From assembly GCF_002999335.1 (NCBI RefSeq), contig NW_020312678.1, positions 124,001 to 188,000 on the forward strand: DNA of 64,000 bases, in the 5' to 3' direction. The translations under genes were made by a program, and so were the position numbers. This document shows positions 1-12,394 of the stretch, one piece after another (the stretch's first letter is position 1; the number at the start of each line of letters is the position of its first letter). This DNA comes from Cyclospora cayetanensis (lineage: Eukaryota > Apicomplexa > Conoidasida > Eucoccidiorida > Eimeriidae). The notes beneath the pieces were generated by a model. It searched no databases and was not told the DNA's origin. It saw only the letters and a program-made list of their open reading frames with translations.

Positions 1-747
1 TTGTCGCTTTCTGCGGTTCTATAGTGGCATTCATAATACGCTTATACATATGCACAGACATATATACACATATGCTCTGCATTGTTGCGTGGCTTTTCCC
101 CTACGTGGTTTCCCATCATTTGCCTCGCTCGAGCGCGATCGATCAAATTCATAGACACTCCTAAAATTCCCTGCCTACCCCCTCCCCAAACACGGCCCCC
201 CAGAAAGTCTCTCCAGATGCCCCCATTGGTTACATGAGGCTCACATACCTGTCTGCTGGGATCGCGTCTGAGAGAAAGATGAGCTGTCCGTACACCACAC
301 ACCAACGCACTATGGAAGCCGCTGTCAAGCGAAAATAGCCCAAAACCTTACCAAAGTCCGCAGTGGCCATTGCCGCCTGAAGCAACATAGACAAAGAGAT
401 TGAGCTGGGAAACCATCATGGCGGCAGACACACATAAGTTCAGAAGCAGTTTGTAGAGTGAGAGAGACATCGTGCTGTAGGTGTCCGACAGCCGAAAACG
501 ACCAGCAAGGATGCAATTCCCACTCCGTGCAGGCCTTCCCCCCCTTTTTCTCGCTTTAAAACCAAACAAAAGGCATGATGAATCGCATTTTTGGAAGACT
601 TTGCCGAAGTTAGCAATTCGCCATCCTCGACAATTGCTTTACCCTCTTCCTGGATAGCCCCTACTGCCCATTGCCGTATCCTCCATGCATGCTCAAAGAT
701 TGCTTCTCCCCATTCCTGCACGCCATTATTTAACTCATGACACGTAC

Positions 748-1536
748 CGGGGCTGTGGGAACTATACCGTGTGGGAAAACAGCGAATATAGTTGGTTCAC
801 GAGGTGGAAAGCTTTCTGTACCCTCGACAATGGCCGACGTGCGATGATATCTGTGTAAGCTGCGCCAACCCTTCCACCTCCGAACGGCAGGCCGAGGGCG
901 AATAGGAAAAAAAACTATAGACAAAACAATCAAGGCAAATATCATCTTCCTCTTGCGGGTTGTACAATGCCGCCGCCATATCCAGATAAGCAACACCGGA
1001 AACCACATAAAAGAGCCTTGAACCAGCAACTGCATCAACAAACAGCGTATGTCCTCTCCCAAGCTCAGCTGGTCTGGGGGGAGTACGGGAGGTACTGTGC
1101 GCCATGGTACGGAGGGGCCGGTTCCTAGCCCTCTGCTCATGCTGTTTCCTCCGTCCACAGGTGCGTCGGATGCTCTGTACCGCAGCTTGGAGAAGGCAGG
1201 GAGTGGACGTGAACGCTGCTGCTGATCCGTTGAAAGACCCACGCCGGCATGCTGTGAGTACAAGGAAAGAAAGTCGGCGTCAATTACCACCGGATACTGA
1301 AGGGGAGAGAAACGGTGAAGAGGATGACGTAGGGCTTGCATATACTTCTTAAGGGCGGATGCGTGCTTCAGCCTGGTCTCCATGAAGGACCAGTCCATAC
1401 CCACGCTGGCGCAGCTTTTTTCAGTAGAAAGAGCATCCTTATGAGCTGTTTTTGTTGAATATAAAATACCCCGCGGGACCCGCGGAGTCAGAGTCAAACC
1501 CAAACGGGTCCTTTCGCTGGCATCGGGGGCCTTCAT
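748..1536 (-). CDS. DGAT2-family acyltransferase, N-terminal exon (partial gene)
   Basis: This exon encodes 263 residues ending in F254-P255-H256-G257 followed by IVPTAP, then a donor (GTACGTG) immediately after the Pro codon. A His-Gly pair in an xPHG context is the hallmark of the DGAT2/MOGAT acyltransferases, which esterify diacylglycerol to triacylglycerol in the ER membrane. Two hydrophobic helices lie just upstream (about residues 165-187 and 198-212), the usual DGAT2 topology, followed by a basic tract (RRWKGWRSLHRYHR). The first residue of the motif is Phe rather than the common His. Start is uncertain: Met1 (1536) or Met47 (1398). Downstream exons should lie at lower coordinates. Exon-like pieces exist (after an acceptor near 712, and a segment containing RFRLSDTYSTMSLSLYKLL near 440-510), but I could not build a consistent catalytic domain, so the gene probably continues off the left edge. 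The family call rests on one motif plus topology. Confidence 0.62.
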
Positions 1537-4500
1537 GGCACTATGGAAGACAGATCGCTGGTATATGCACTTGTTAGGTTCTCCTTGTACCGATCTACGG
1601 GTGCCTATGCATGTTAGTGCTGTCTGTGCTCAGGTTTGCCAAAGATGGAAGTGCTGGCGAATGCGGCATTGAAGTTCAAGAAGGAAATAGCACCATGGAT
1701 ATATGAGCGTAAGGAAAAGATTACTGCCACACCTTTTCAATGTTACAAGAGAGGAAGAAGAGGAAAAATGAGGGAAGGGATGTGGGGGCTATTGCGTGCA
1801 AGACAGAGGATCAGCTTTCTCAAGTGTGGTGTGTTCCAAAGCTGCGGCCCATTTTGCTTAACATGACGAGATAGTATAAAGAGCTAGCCAAATGAAGATC
1901 GAAAAGCTAAATCCATCCACCGAAGGCATGCAGAGCGTCTTTCTTTTCAGTGTTTTCTGCGCCCAGGGCCGACCTGCTATTGTCGCGTGGTGGTATTACA
2001 TCAAATGGCGATTACACCAAATAAACACCAGTCCAGTGCCTCACACTTTCAAGTTCGAGTTTATTTATGTAGAAAACCAAGCTTACTAGTTTCGAGGATG
2101 CACGGGTCAGGGTGGATTTAGATGAATGGCCGGAAGTGACCACGGGCGATGACACCGGTGCGTGGCAGTCTCCAACTTCTTCGATTAATCGCTCAGGTTG
2201 GTTTATCTCGTTGCTTTCGTTGAGTTTGGTTTCATTTTTTAAGTTTCTTTCAAGTTTACTGGGGCACCTTTCCTTTCTTCCAAGCCAGTGTCTTTTACCA
2301 GCCAGGTTGCTACGCTTGTGATGCACGCCGCTTTCCTCTGCTGCCTCTGGGTTGACAACAAAGTGCTACAGAAGCATAACATCCTCTCAGATGGATGCAT
2401 TGGACAGCTTGTCGGGAGGTTTAAGCCTTCATGGAGGGACTAGAGTGAGAGCTGCCCGAGTATTATTGAAAGACACCTACTTGTGCGCCTCGTTCTTTGT
2501 CTTGTTTCATACGCATTCAAGTGAGTCTTCCAGCAGACATTTAATATCTAGATGTTTGCCTGCCTGTTAGATTTGCATTTAATTTAACGCAATTCCGTAC
2601 TTCAATAATGTGGGGAGCTGACGGGGAAATCGCACGATTTGGGGGCACCAGCCCTTGCTATCATCCACGTTACAGGATTTTACGGTAATTGATTTTCTGC
2701 TCGCTTTGATGGCTGACTTCCACCCACCTGCATGGCTGCAGATATTACCCCTTTCTGGACAATGTGGACATGCTACGCCATGGCACAAAGTTCAGTGATT
2801 TATCTTGCTTTTCTATTCCACTACCGTTTACTGAACACAGGAAAAAAATACACAGTCCCCAGACGGCCTCAGATTATTGGACTGCACCCTCTTCCCGAAA
2901 AATACTGATCATCTGACCATGCTGCACCTAACATTAGTTACCTATAATGAACGATTCTATGAAAATCAGTCAGCTGATTTGGCCGTTCTTGTGTCGTATT
3001 TTCGGAGAGTAGGATAGCTCGAAACAAAAAGAATCAAGTGTGTGCGCCTGTTCGTTAGTCATAGCGTTCATCTAGCTATGAATACTCCAAGTGGCCAGAG
3101 GATAAAGCACGTAGCTTTGCCTGTCCCCGCTTGCTGGAGCTTCCAACGGTGAGGGCAAGGAAAGGCGGGAGCTCTTTGGAATAGTGTATTGGGTTTGAGG
3201 TCCGTGTGGCACTACGGAAACATTACATGGAGCTTTACACACTTCGGGGTGGGGATAGAAGGAAATGTAAAATAAGGCTGGTTGACTACTCACGAATCAG
3301 TACGAGCAGCCAAGGGTCGGTGATGGACTAGGGACCGAAACTCTCATGGTGACGGACTACACTGCTCTATTTTTAGTGCCTGTTGATAACTCAGACCGCA
3401 TTCCTTCAGCCTGCTTTTTGCATGTTGGATACTCAGCCCTTGTCTCCATGCTACTCCCTGGCTCACTGTTGCTTATTTCGATTTTTAGCACCTCCCTGCC
3501 ACCATCAAAGGCTCCGCTGAAGGCTTGCGGGATATCTAGAAGATCAGACATTTACTTACCTTGCTGGCACCAGAGCCAAAGAGGCGGTACAACTTACAAA
3601 CTCTCTACTTTGCTCTCTTTTCTCCGCTTGTCAGTGTTTTGCGATAGCCCTCCAACTTGAGTTCCAGTTCTCTCCCCGCAATAAAGAGCTTTATTGGGGT
3701 TGCTTTTGCTCCATCTTCAGACCTTATGGGCATTTGGTTTGCTTGGCTGGATCCCCTCATCAATGTGCTGCGGCCAAGTCAGATATTAAAACATACACAT
3801 ATTTAGTGGAAGCAGCAAGAGTGAATAATGTTCACATATATCAGCCTGTGGACTATCTAGGCAGGTGGTACTGAGAGTGATACGGTCTCAGGGCCAAACC
3901 AAAACACTCTCATGACCTGCCAACCCGTACAGGATGCCCATTTGATCTGAGCTAGAGATGTACTTCAAGCATAGCCGGTATGCTGAGGCCATACATGCCT
4001 GTTTCATCAGGATGGAACGCAAGGTGCGACGAGGTATCACTATACCGTCGCTTGAAGTGGTTCTCAAACGAAGCTAGCACAATTAGAGTTAGCATGACGT
4101 GAGAATCGGAGTGAGCAAAGAACAAGTGGGTTTTCTCGGAAAAGTAATTGGGCTTACGAGGATGTAAAGAGAGCAGCCCTTGGGCTGACTCTTGAGACAA
4201 TACAGCGTATGTACTGCATTTGGCCTGAAACCAAGGCATGTAGCCCCTGTAGCCACAGCTCTTGCACGCAGCCATACAGATTACATAAAGATTATTCGTT
4301 GTTTTGTAGAGCATCGTGTAACCGTTTCGCTTCCAGCGGGGGCTTGGCGCAAAGGATGCTAAGGTGAAATACATTTGCCTCCCCTCTGCGCATACATTAC
4401 GATGCTGTTGGCCCTGATGCCACGGCAGTGCTAAATCAAAAAAGCAACATTTTGAATTTTGGGGAAAAAGTCCGAGGACAGCTTTTGAGCCTCCGAACTG

Positions 4501-6671
4501 GCATGAAAATGCACAGTTAAGTCAGGGACGGGCTCCCCACCCTCTTGCACGTTGTATAAGCACTGACACGGTCGTCCGCCTTCGGGTTAAGCACCAAGAG
4601 GTTTGTTGATTTGTAGAGAACCTTCTTGAAGCGTCTATTAGCTTGGAGACCCGTACCCCAACCACCGTATTCCTTCCTCACAGGTCTTCAAGCAAAGCAG
4701 CCAAGTCGTAGGCAAAGAGAGAGCAAATGGCAGACGGTTTACCGCATGTAACTCTCCTCTACTCCCTCTTAAGAAGACCTTCTGAATGGCCGCAGTCCAG
4801 ATAAAGCTACCCAGTATACCATCAAACAGCTTTACTCGATATGGCGGGATCACGGTCACCAAAACCCCCGCATATACTACCCCATTACGTTTTTATCAAA
4901 GCCTTGCGGGCGCTGCTGCAGTAACTGCATATCGTACGATTTCTGTAAGAGCACTAGTTGGGTGTATGCTCGGCCTTAGACCATGAATGGGCCATTCACC
5001 CTGAGATAGATTATTGTTCTTCTGCATTTTGAGTTCGTCTGTTCTTTGCTCAGCATACGCTAGTGTTTAGAGTTTAAACGTGTACTCGAATATACAGAAG
5101 CAATGGCCCAGGCAATTCTATATGACGGGGTCCACTCAACCCTTTGGGTTGTAAATTGTTCCCCTAATCAATGCGCCCACATTCAGCCAAAACCCATCGG
5201 AGGTACTCCGCGCAGGATCGTGAAGCGGCAGAAAGACAGTATTGCGGGTTTTTTAATGAGATTTGTAGGGAGAGGGTAAATCCTGGTAGTATATACTTCT
5301 TCACCTGTCCATAAGAAAGCCCCTAACCCATAAAACGTATCAAAATTTGTGAGAAAGCCATGAATTGGCCCGTTAAAGAAGGCCCCTACTAACTCTCCTA
5401 GTCGTTGGGTTACATTTTTCCGGCATACGCTGTAAAGTCAAAGCTAGAGTGCACGCCGCCGCACCGTCTGAGCACTTCGAACATCTGCAGCAAGTTGCAT
5501 ACAGTAACCTTGAGCACAAGTAAACATTATTAGTAGGCGTATTTCTGAGTTGAATTACCTTGCTCTACAATAAGTAACCTATACGACCACCCCGAACAAC
5601 CAGCTGCTTTCTAAATACAAGTCACATAGTTAAATCCGTCATAGTGTGACCAGGCTGCACACAGTGGTTCCTTAGGGCTTCTTAAACGCTTGCTTAAGAT
5701 GGTGTCGTGGACTGAAGGCGCGCCCAGAGTTAAAACGTGGTAGGCCGGAGAAGGCCTACCTGCAGCTCAACTATATAGAAGCATATAGGATGCCCTAGGG
5801 AGACATCCATGGGGCAGCAAAAACTTGAAGGAGCTTAAAAGAGGTGTTAGGATGAGTGTTCTCTCGGGCGTTTCCACACTTGCACACAATTTACTACGCT
5901 AGATACATTTGATCAAGAATGAGCCAGGAGGATTCAAACTTGCTTGGTTGTTCGTGCATTCTATCTGCTGCGGAACAAAAAACTTTTTAGTGATATAAGA
6001 TTTGGTATTGCGTGCATGTCTGCTAGTCTCTTGGCGCACTAGAGTGTGAATGTTTGAAGTGCCTGAAGGGATTGGTAGCAAAGTACACTCTAGCTCACTG
6101 TCCCTCCTCCCCGTCATCCTGGATTTTCGCAGGAAGGGCAAAATGAATAGAAAATTCGATTTTCGATCCCTTTATAGCTTCCTACTAAGCATCGTATGGA
6201 GTTCGGCGCGAAAAGCATCCCCGTGTAGAGGGCATTACAGGAGCGGTACATTGTCATGGGAGCAGGCCAGAGAAGAACTTAGCAAACCTCTGAGGGAGCT
6301 TCAGGCTAACGCTAGTGTGTCTCGACGGATTTATGAGGGAAAATGTTGGCATTTTTCAATGAGGATAATCTCTGCGAATTGTTTGAATTCCGCTACTCTG
6401 CGGGCCACTCTTAAACTGGGATGCCCAATGGGTAGTCCTCACAAACGAAATGCGTTTAGAAACAACGAAAGCTCCAATGAGTGGCAAACCAAGCTGCGCA
6501 TAATACACATTAGTATACAGCAAAAGGGATAGAAGCGGTGGTCCGTCCACAGCAGAATTGAGCTTGAGTTCCCGCGGCTCAACAGATTGATGACGAAACA
6601 AGGGAATATGTGCACAGGCCCATACCTTATTCCTTTTGCTGACTATATTCCAACAGAACTATAAAATTTAA
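1537..6671. other. gene-poor, repeat-free segment
   Basis: About 5.1 kb with no recognisable gene, no tandem repeat and no CAG run, visibly richer in A+T than the gene blocks. Two short exon-like islands stand out on the plus strand: 1634-1708 (CAG acceptor, GTAAGG donor, containing PKMEVLANAALKFKKEIAPW) and 2097-2157 (GAG before, GTGCGT after, containing RVRVDLDEWPEVTTGDD). Their phases do not join directly. An unremarkable open frame runs 6050-6532. No tRNA or rRNA was recognised. Confidence 0.5.
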
Positions 6672-7007
6672 TCAGGGGAGAGGCAAAAGGTAGTCGAGGG
6701 GGAATTCATGGCAGCAACAAAAGCAACAAGGAGTCGCGGCGGCGGCTGTCCGCCGCGGAAGCCGGTAGCAGCATGTGTCCTCGTCAGGCATCTGCTGCGG
6801 CGAAAATGCGGCGTCCGCCCCGTTTTTTGTTTGCTTTAATTCTGAGTAAGAAACCTCAGAAAAATTCACATAGTCCCTAGCGGCCTGCCGTTGGATCCCT
6901 GCTGCCGCACTACACTGCCGAGGCAGCCCGCCCCCACCGTAGTAGCTGTTCTCTTCTTCTGTGCTTTCATCAGCCGCATAAGCTTGAGCGAAGAGACGCA
7001 AAGGCAC
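6672..7007 (-). CDS. possible small hypothetical gene or exon, divergent to ERK7
   Basis: A 111-codon open frame rich in Ala, Glu and Tyr near its start (ADESTEEENSYYGGGG) and Cys-rich near its end, lying about 480 bp upstream of the ERK7 start on the opposite strand. A splice acceptor (CTCAAG) lies near its 5' end at about 6986, so it could be a terminal exon. No family recognised. Composition is weakly protein-like; it could equally be a chance open frame in the ERK7 promoter region. Confidence 0.22.
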   Translation of the reverse strand: MPLRLFAQAYAADESTEEENSYYGGGGLPRQCSAAAGIQRQAARDYVNFSEVSYSELKQTKNGADAAFSPQQMPDEDTCCYRLPRRTAAAATPCCFCCCHEFPLDYLLPLP

Positions 7008-7483
7008 TCAAGAGCTTATAAGAGAAGCAGTCAAACAGAGGGACTTGGCCAGCGTTCCGGTCTTGCCGGCACCAGCATCCGCAGCACGACTCAACGCTTA
7101 CTCTACCCGTCCATCGCCGGCGCCACACGAGGAGCGTAAACAACAGCCGCACACACTTTTATGTTAATCATCTGGACAAGATAGTCGCTGCTGCTGATGC
7201 TGCTGCATGCGGCTCAGCTGCAGCAGTCAACACCAGAAATCATAGAACAAGAGCCTAATATTCCCTTGATTGGACAGTCATTGAGGTTGCCCGCTTCTTG
7301 GTCCTTTTGTCTGCTTTAAGCGGCTGGGGAGTTCGAGGGAAGTAAGGTTCCCTTTACTTCTTGCCTCATCCCTGGCCCCGAGACTCCAAGCCGTTGAGGC
7401 CTTAGCGGCGAAAGGGGGCGGCGGTCGTTCTAGGTTTTCCTTCTCCTCTTGCCGCGCTGAATCTTTGATTTTTTGTCTCGAAG

Positions 7484-10400
7484 ATGAGTGAAGCTGTCGA
7501 TAAGCACGTCCTCCGCAAATACGACATTGTTCAGAAGCTCGGAAAGGGGGTGAGCTGCGCGCAAGTAGCCTTTGAAGTAGTACACACAGGGCCCCAGAGA
7601 GTACAGCGGCCGGCAGATGTCTCACGCTACGTGGCATGTGGAATCGCAGTTGAGCTGGCAAGTGCGGTAGCGCTGCGAAATGAGAGAGGGCTCTTTCGCT
7701 TATTATTTTGAATTCGAAGGCGAGGCGGCTTTTGGCTCCATGGTGGCGGGTGAAGCGGGATGGCCGCTCTGACTGCTGCCGCTTATAGTGTGTCTGTGGC
7801 TTGTGAAGCTGAAGTGGGAGCAACAACAGAGTTGGTTGCTCTTGAGATTCTCTTTTGTGGGCGTACGAGGCTCGGGGTGGCCTTTCTTGGCGTTCCTGTT
7901 TTTAACGCCAGGGTTTGGGGGATGTGTATTCATTGGCATATGCATGGATGAGGCCGCGGAAAAAGTTGTTTGGCACTTGAAGGGGGTTCCGTAATCGGTC
8001 TGAAATCGGATGTTCAAGTGCCTTGGAAGGGTGGACACCTATCCTCTGTGTTGCCAGCCATAGAGGGCTCTCGTTCATTGTATCCTCAGTGGAGGATGGA
8101 TGGAATTGGCTGCCTCTGTATGTACGATGTTCGTGTGTGTGTGTATATGCGTGCTTGTTTGCTTGAAAGTTAGGGCTGTCATAGTGCATGCGGTGGTTCT
8201 GGTGTTTGCCTCTGTGATGCGTTAATTGTATTCTAGGCCTATGGGGTGGTCTGGAAGAGCTACGATCGCAGAACCAATGAGGTGGTTGCCCTAAAGAAGA
8301 TATTCGAGGCTTTTCACAACGCTACAGATGCGCAAAGGACCTTCAGAGAGATCATGTTTCTGCAACAGCTGTCTGATCATGAGAACATTGTTCGGCTGAT
8401 GAATGTCTTGAAGGCGGACAATGACAGAGATATTTACTTGGTCTTTGACTTCATGGGTAAGGAGTCGCATGGCTTGAAGGCGGGTATTCTGAGAGGCTTT
8501 TTCGGTGTCTTAACGGCTGCTTGCGACGTTTTCGTGGCAGTGCAAAAGCGTTCCCGCCTGATGCTTTACACACGGCGGAGAACCTTCCGCAATGAACTTT
8601 GCGGAGAAGCGGTCACAGTTTGCCGGCCATGCCTGTTTTGAGCATGGAACCCCTTGAACACGTCCGCATGCAGACAGGGAGAGGAGGGATGCGGCGGAAA
8701 TATGGTTTGCAGGGAGCAGGGTGAGCCGGGGGGGTGGCAGCATTGGCAATTGACACTTGCACCTGGTGATACTGTGCGCTCAAGGGTGCTGTGCTCGAGC
8801 GTCTTCGCGTGTCTGCTCAGAGACGGATTTGCACGCGGTTATTCGCGCACAGATCCTTGAGGCGATCCACAAACAATATATCATTTACCAACTCCTCAGA
8901 GCCATCAAGTATATGCATTCGGGTACAGTATGTGATAATACTTTGACATATGTTTGTTAGCGAACCTCTCGGAAAAGCACCAGGAAAGCGCCTCAGCAAC
9001 GGAGGAGCTGCAGGGGGCGGCATGTGTGTATGCCTAGGGTGTTGTTTGTGCAGACGCATGTGTATACCTTTAGCTGTTGTGTTTTTGTATGTTTGTATGT
9101 GTCTGCTGAGCCTCTCGGCGATTTGCCTACTTAGTTGCAGAAAAGTGTCTTTCTTTGCGGCTCGTCTATGGCGCTCGCTTCATGATGGACAGCCCTCTTG
9201 TCGTTTGTGTTGTTGACTGTGTAGGGGAGCTCCTCCACAGAGACATGAAGCCCTCGAACATTTTGCTGAACAGCGAATGTCAAGTCAAGGTTGCGGATTT
9301 TGGGTAATTTTCGTGTTTTGTTTCATGACTGCGTGCGGTGTTAGCTTGATTCCAGAGTATTTCCGTGCCGCTTTGAGGCGTTCAGTTGCCACAAGCGGTC
9401 TTCCCACTTGGTTTAGAGAAGTGAATCTCCCGCAGCTCCTTAGTGCTGCGGGGGAGAGGACGGGGGAGAGAGGGGAGAGAGGCGGCGCGTGCAGTTATTA
9501 TTTGCTGTATATTTTTTTCTCAGCTTTTTCGCTGAACTTCGCAGGGTTGCGTCGTGCACGCCTTCTCCTGCACGCGTTGGTGCGGTGTGGTGTGTCTGTA
9601 CAGCTTGGCCCGTTCAGTGGCGCATTCGGAGGGTGGCGATGGCGGCAGTAATCCGGTGCTTACAGACTATGTGGCAACGCGGTGGTACAGGGCCCCAGAG
9701 ATACTCCTGGGGTCGACGTGTTACACGAAGGGGGTGGACATGTGGTCGCTTGGATGTATCTTGGGGGAGCTTCTGTGTGGAAAGCCTATTTTTCCTGGTC
9801 AGTCAGCAGGCATAAGGCGCATGGAATTCTGTCCCTGATTGCGACTTGCATCTTTTTCTGGATTGTCACTTGTCCAGTGTGCGGAGATGAGCAGGGTAGT
9901 GGCGATTCTTTTGTTGCTAGGGAAAATGTGGTAGTGGAAGGGGAAGGGAGGGAGGCAAGGAGGGCTACTCCGGTTGGGCGGCTTCGAGGCCAAAGTTTCT
10001 CTCGTATCTTTGCAGTGCCTCTCCTATGAAAAGGTCAGATTTCGGTGGGTTGTGGGGTGACCCTCGTGCTGCTATATCCCCGTATTGCTGTTGCTGCGGT
10101 GCCTTCAGGAACTTCCACGATGAATCAGCTCGAGCGCGTTGTTGCTATAACGGGGCGACCCTCTCCTGAAGACATTGCGGCTATCCGCAGTCCTTTTGCC
10201 GCGACAATGATGGAAAGCTTAGCAGTAGTTAAGCAAAAGTCAGTGACACGCAATACGCTTTTCTCAGGGTCGTGTGTCAAGGACCTGTCTGTGTGAACAG
10301 CTGCCTTTTACGGTAGAGTGGGGGTTACTCTCGCCGTCATGGGGGGGTGTCTCCTGTCTCGACACATCAGTGCCGCCGTATTCCTCCTTGAGCGCAACAA

Positions 10401-12253
10401 CCTTGCTATTCCCCATCTTCTCCGCAGTCTTTCCCTCCATAAGCGTTGCACACTGCATTGCCCGCCCTACCGAATTTGCTGCCTTCCTGTACTCCCGCTA
10501 TCTGAACGTCTCCTGTTTCGCCCCCTCCTCTTGTGAATGCATGCAGAAATCTTGAAGATTGCTTCCCAGATGCACCCGCAATGGCACTGGACCTTTTAAA
10601 CCAGCTCCTTCAATTTAATCCTCTCAAGCGCATCAGGTAGAGAGTGCTTTATTTCCCACTGTTTCTCTCTCGATGATATCGGTCTCTCTTTCTCTCTGTC
10701 TCACTCTCTCTCTCTGTCTCTCTCTCTCTGCTTCTCCGCTTTTTTTCACGGGGGCTCCTATTTCGTGCCTTTTCGCGTCAAGTCTCTTTTTGCCTCGCAT
10801 TCCGCCGTTTCTGCTGCTACAGAAGAAGGGCCGCATGTGAGCGTGGCAGGTGTATGCCTGGTGGTTGTCTGTGTGCAGCGCGGCAAAAGCTCTCGAGCAT
10901 CCCTACGTGCGTCAGTTTCACAACCCTGACGATGAGCCCGTTTGCGACCACATCATTACCATTCCCATCGACGATAATACCAAGTCCGTACACAGAGCAT
11001 TATGGCTTCGTGTGTTTTAGAAAGGGGTGCTCACACAAAAGAACCGTTCTCCCCGCACATGCGGATGTTCTTCCAGTGGGGGAGTCTTGTCTCCGTAGAA
11101 TTTCTAGGTCCATGGCCATCTTCTCCTCCCTCTCGTTTTACGATTTTTTTGATGCTTGTTGCGTGCTCTCTCACTCTATCGGGCAAGGGACTGCGGCTTT
11201 CTGGCGGAGTCTCCCCTTCCTCCAACCCCCCTTCCCCCCACGCACAGCTAGCTGTGCATGGCTCTGTGTCGCTGTCCTTCTTACCCCTCCCCCCTTCTTC
11301 GAAACAGGCTGTCTCCTTTAAAAGCCTTAGTTGGTACGCACGGGGCCCCAGTGTAGGTACACCCGCGTGCATGCATATGACTAGCGGCGCATCGGTCCTA
11401 GTGGTGGAGGGGCTCCCACGTGTTGCATGCTGCCTGACGCAGGTACTCGGTGGAAGACTATCGAGAGAAGGTGTACAACGAGGTGATTCGCAAGAAGAAG
11501 GAAACAAGACGCCATCGCCACGTGCCCTCCGTCGCAGCGCAGAGCACCCCCTGCTCGACAGCCACCACAACAACGGGCAGCAACAACAGCAGTGGATGTA
11601 CAGCAGCTCCCGGAGGGGAGAAGAGTGCGCATCGATCCAGCTCTCATTACGGATCCTCTAGGCCTTCTGCAGGGGCTTCCTCTGGCAGCCACCAGCAGCA
11701 GCAGCCTACTACGGCAGCACCCTCCGCTTCTCCCGTCAAGAAAACAAGTGCCTCCATGTATCCCCCGCAACAGCCGCAGCACCGGCCAGCCCCATCGCCT
11801 TGCGCGTCTCCTGCGGGGGTTGCTCCTGCATGCATGCAGCAGAACCACATGGCCTACGCTACGACGACTCCTCAGCGAGAGGGATCGGTGGCAGCCTCCA
11901 GTGCCTCAACGCAGTACAGCGCAGCGCACCAAGGCTCCGTAGGGGGGGCTCATCATGCCGCCCCCCACTCCAGATACCCCTCTTACCCCTCCGCGACAGG
12001 AACTGCTGTCGCTCCTACGGCTGCCAGTGCCTCGTCTTTCTACGCGACAGCGGGGGCTTCTGCCTCTCCAGTGTACACCCGCTACGCTACAAGCGCTGCT
12101 GGCAGCAGCAGCAGCAGCGGTCCCGTCATGAAACATCGAAGTGGGGAGGATCGCAGCGAACGCGGCACAAAGAGCAGACCACAGGTCAGCCTCTTCTTAG
12201 CGGCAGCCAGCCTCTCCGGTAAAGAGAGGTGGCGTTGCCGCCTCCTCGTGTAG
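7484..12253 (+). CDS. ERK7: ERK7/MAPK15-type MAP kinase, nine exons
   Basis: Exons 7484-7549, 8237-8456, 8821-8922, 9225-9303, 9604-9797, 10109-10238, 10547-10636, 10879-10983 and 11443-12253 join in phase to about 598 residues. Visible kinase motifs are the glycine loop (KLGKGAYGVVWK), catalytic K42, HRD 134-136 followed by MKPSN, DFG 154-156 and a TDY activation motif at 176-178, then [13 protein letters not shown]. The stretch [16 protein letters not shown], and later [10 protein letters not shown] and [14 protein letters not shown], are characteristic of ERK7/MAPK15, matching Plasmodium MAP1 and Toxoplasma ERK7. Toxoplasma ERK7 sits at the apical cap and is required to build the conoid; the same role here is inference. 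The C-terminal ~200 residues are low-complexity Ser/Ala/Gln/Pro. The start ATG is in good context (AAG ATG A). The final exon may be cut by a further intron at CAG|GTCAGC near 12185, which would change the C-terminus. Confidence 0.95.
10660..10735. repeat. CT-rich microsatellite in ERK7 intron 7
   Basis: Imperfect TCTC/TCTG run directly after the donor of intron 7 (donor at 10637). It is not part of the polypyrimidine tract of the acceptor, which is about 150 bp further on. Confidence 0.8.
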
Positions 12254-12332
12254 ACATGCCTGAGTAGAGCAGGGCAGAGCAGGCCAGACTGCTCCCCCCT
12301 TCCGCTTTCTATTCTCCTCTGCGAGTCGGCAA

Positions 12333-12394
12333 GAGAAAGAGACAGAAAGAGAGGACCGTCTGTCCTCTCTCTCTCTCTATTTCTCTCTCTCTCC
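12333..12394. repeat. purine tract followed by complementary pyrimidine tract (imperfect hairpin)
   Basis: A GA-rich tract (12333-12356) is followed, after a 5-base loop, by a CT-rich tract (12362-12394). The innermost nine bases (AGAGAGGAC / GTCCTCTCT) pair perfectly; the outer parts pair imperfectly. It lies 80 bp after the ERK7 stop, so it would be in the 3' UTR if the transcript extends that far. Confidence 0.7.

Noticed and set aside
7278..7826. 182-codon minus-strand frame over the ERK7 start
   Set aside because: Overlaps ERK7 exon 1 and intron 1; no independent support.
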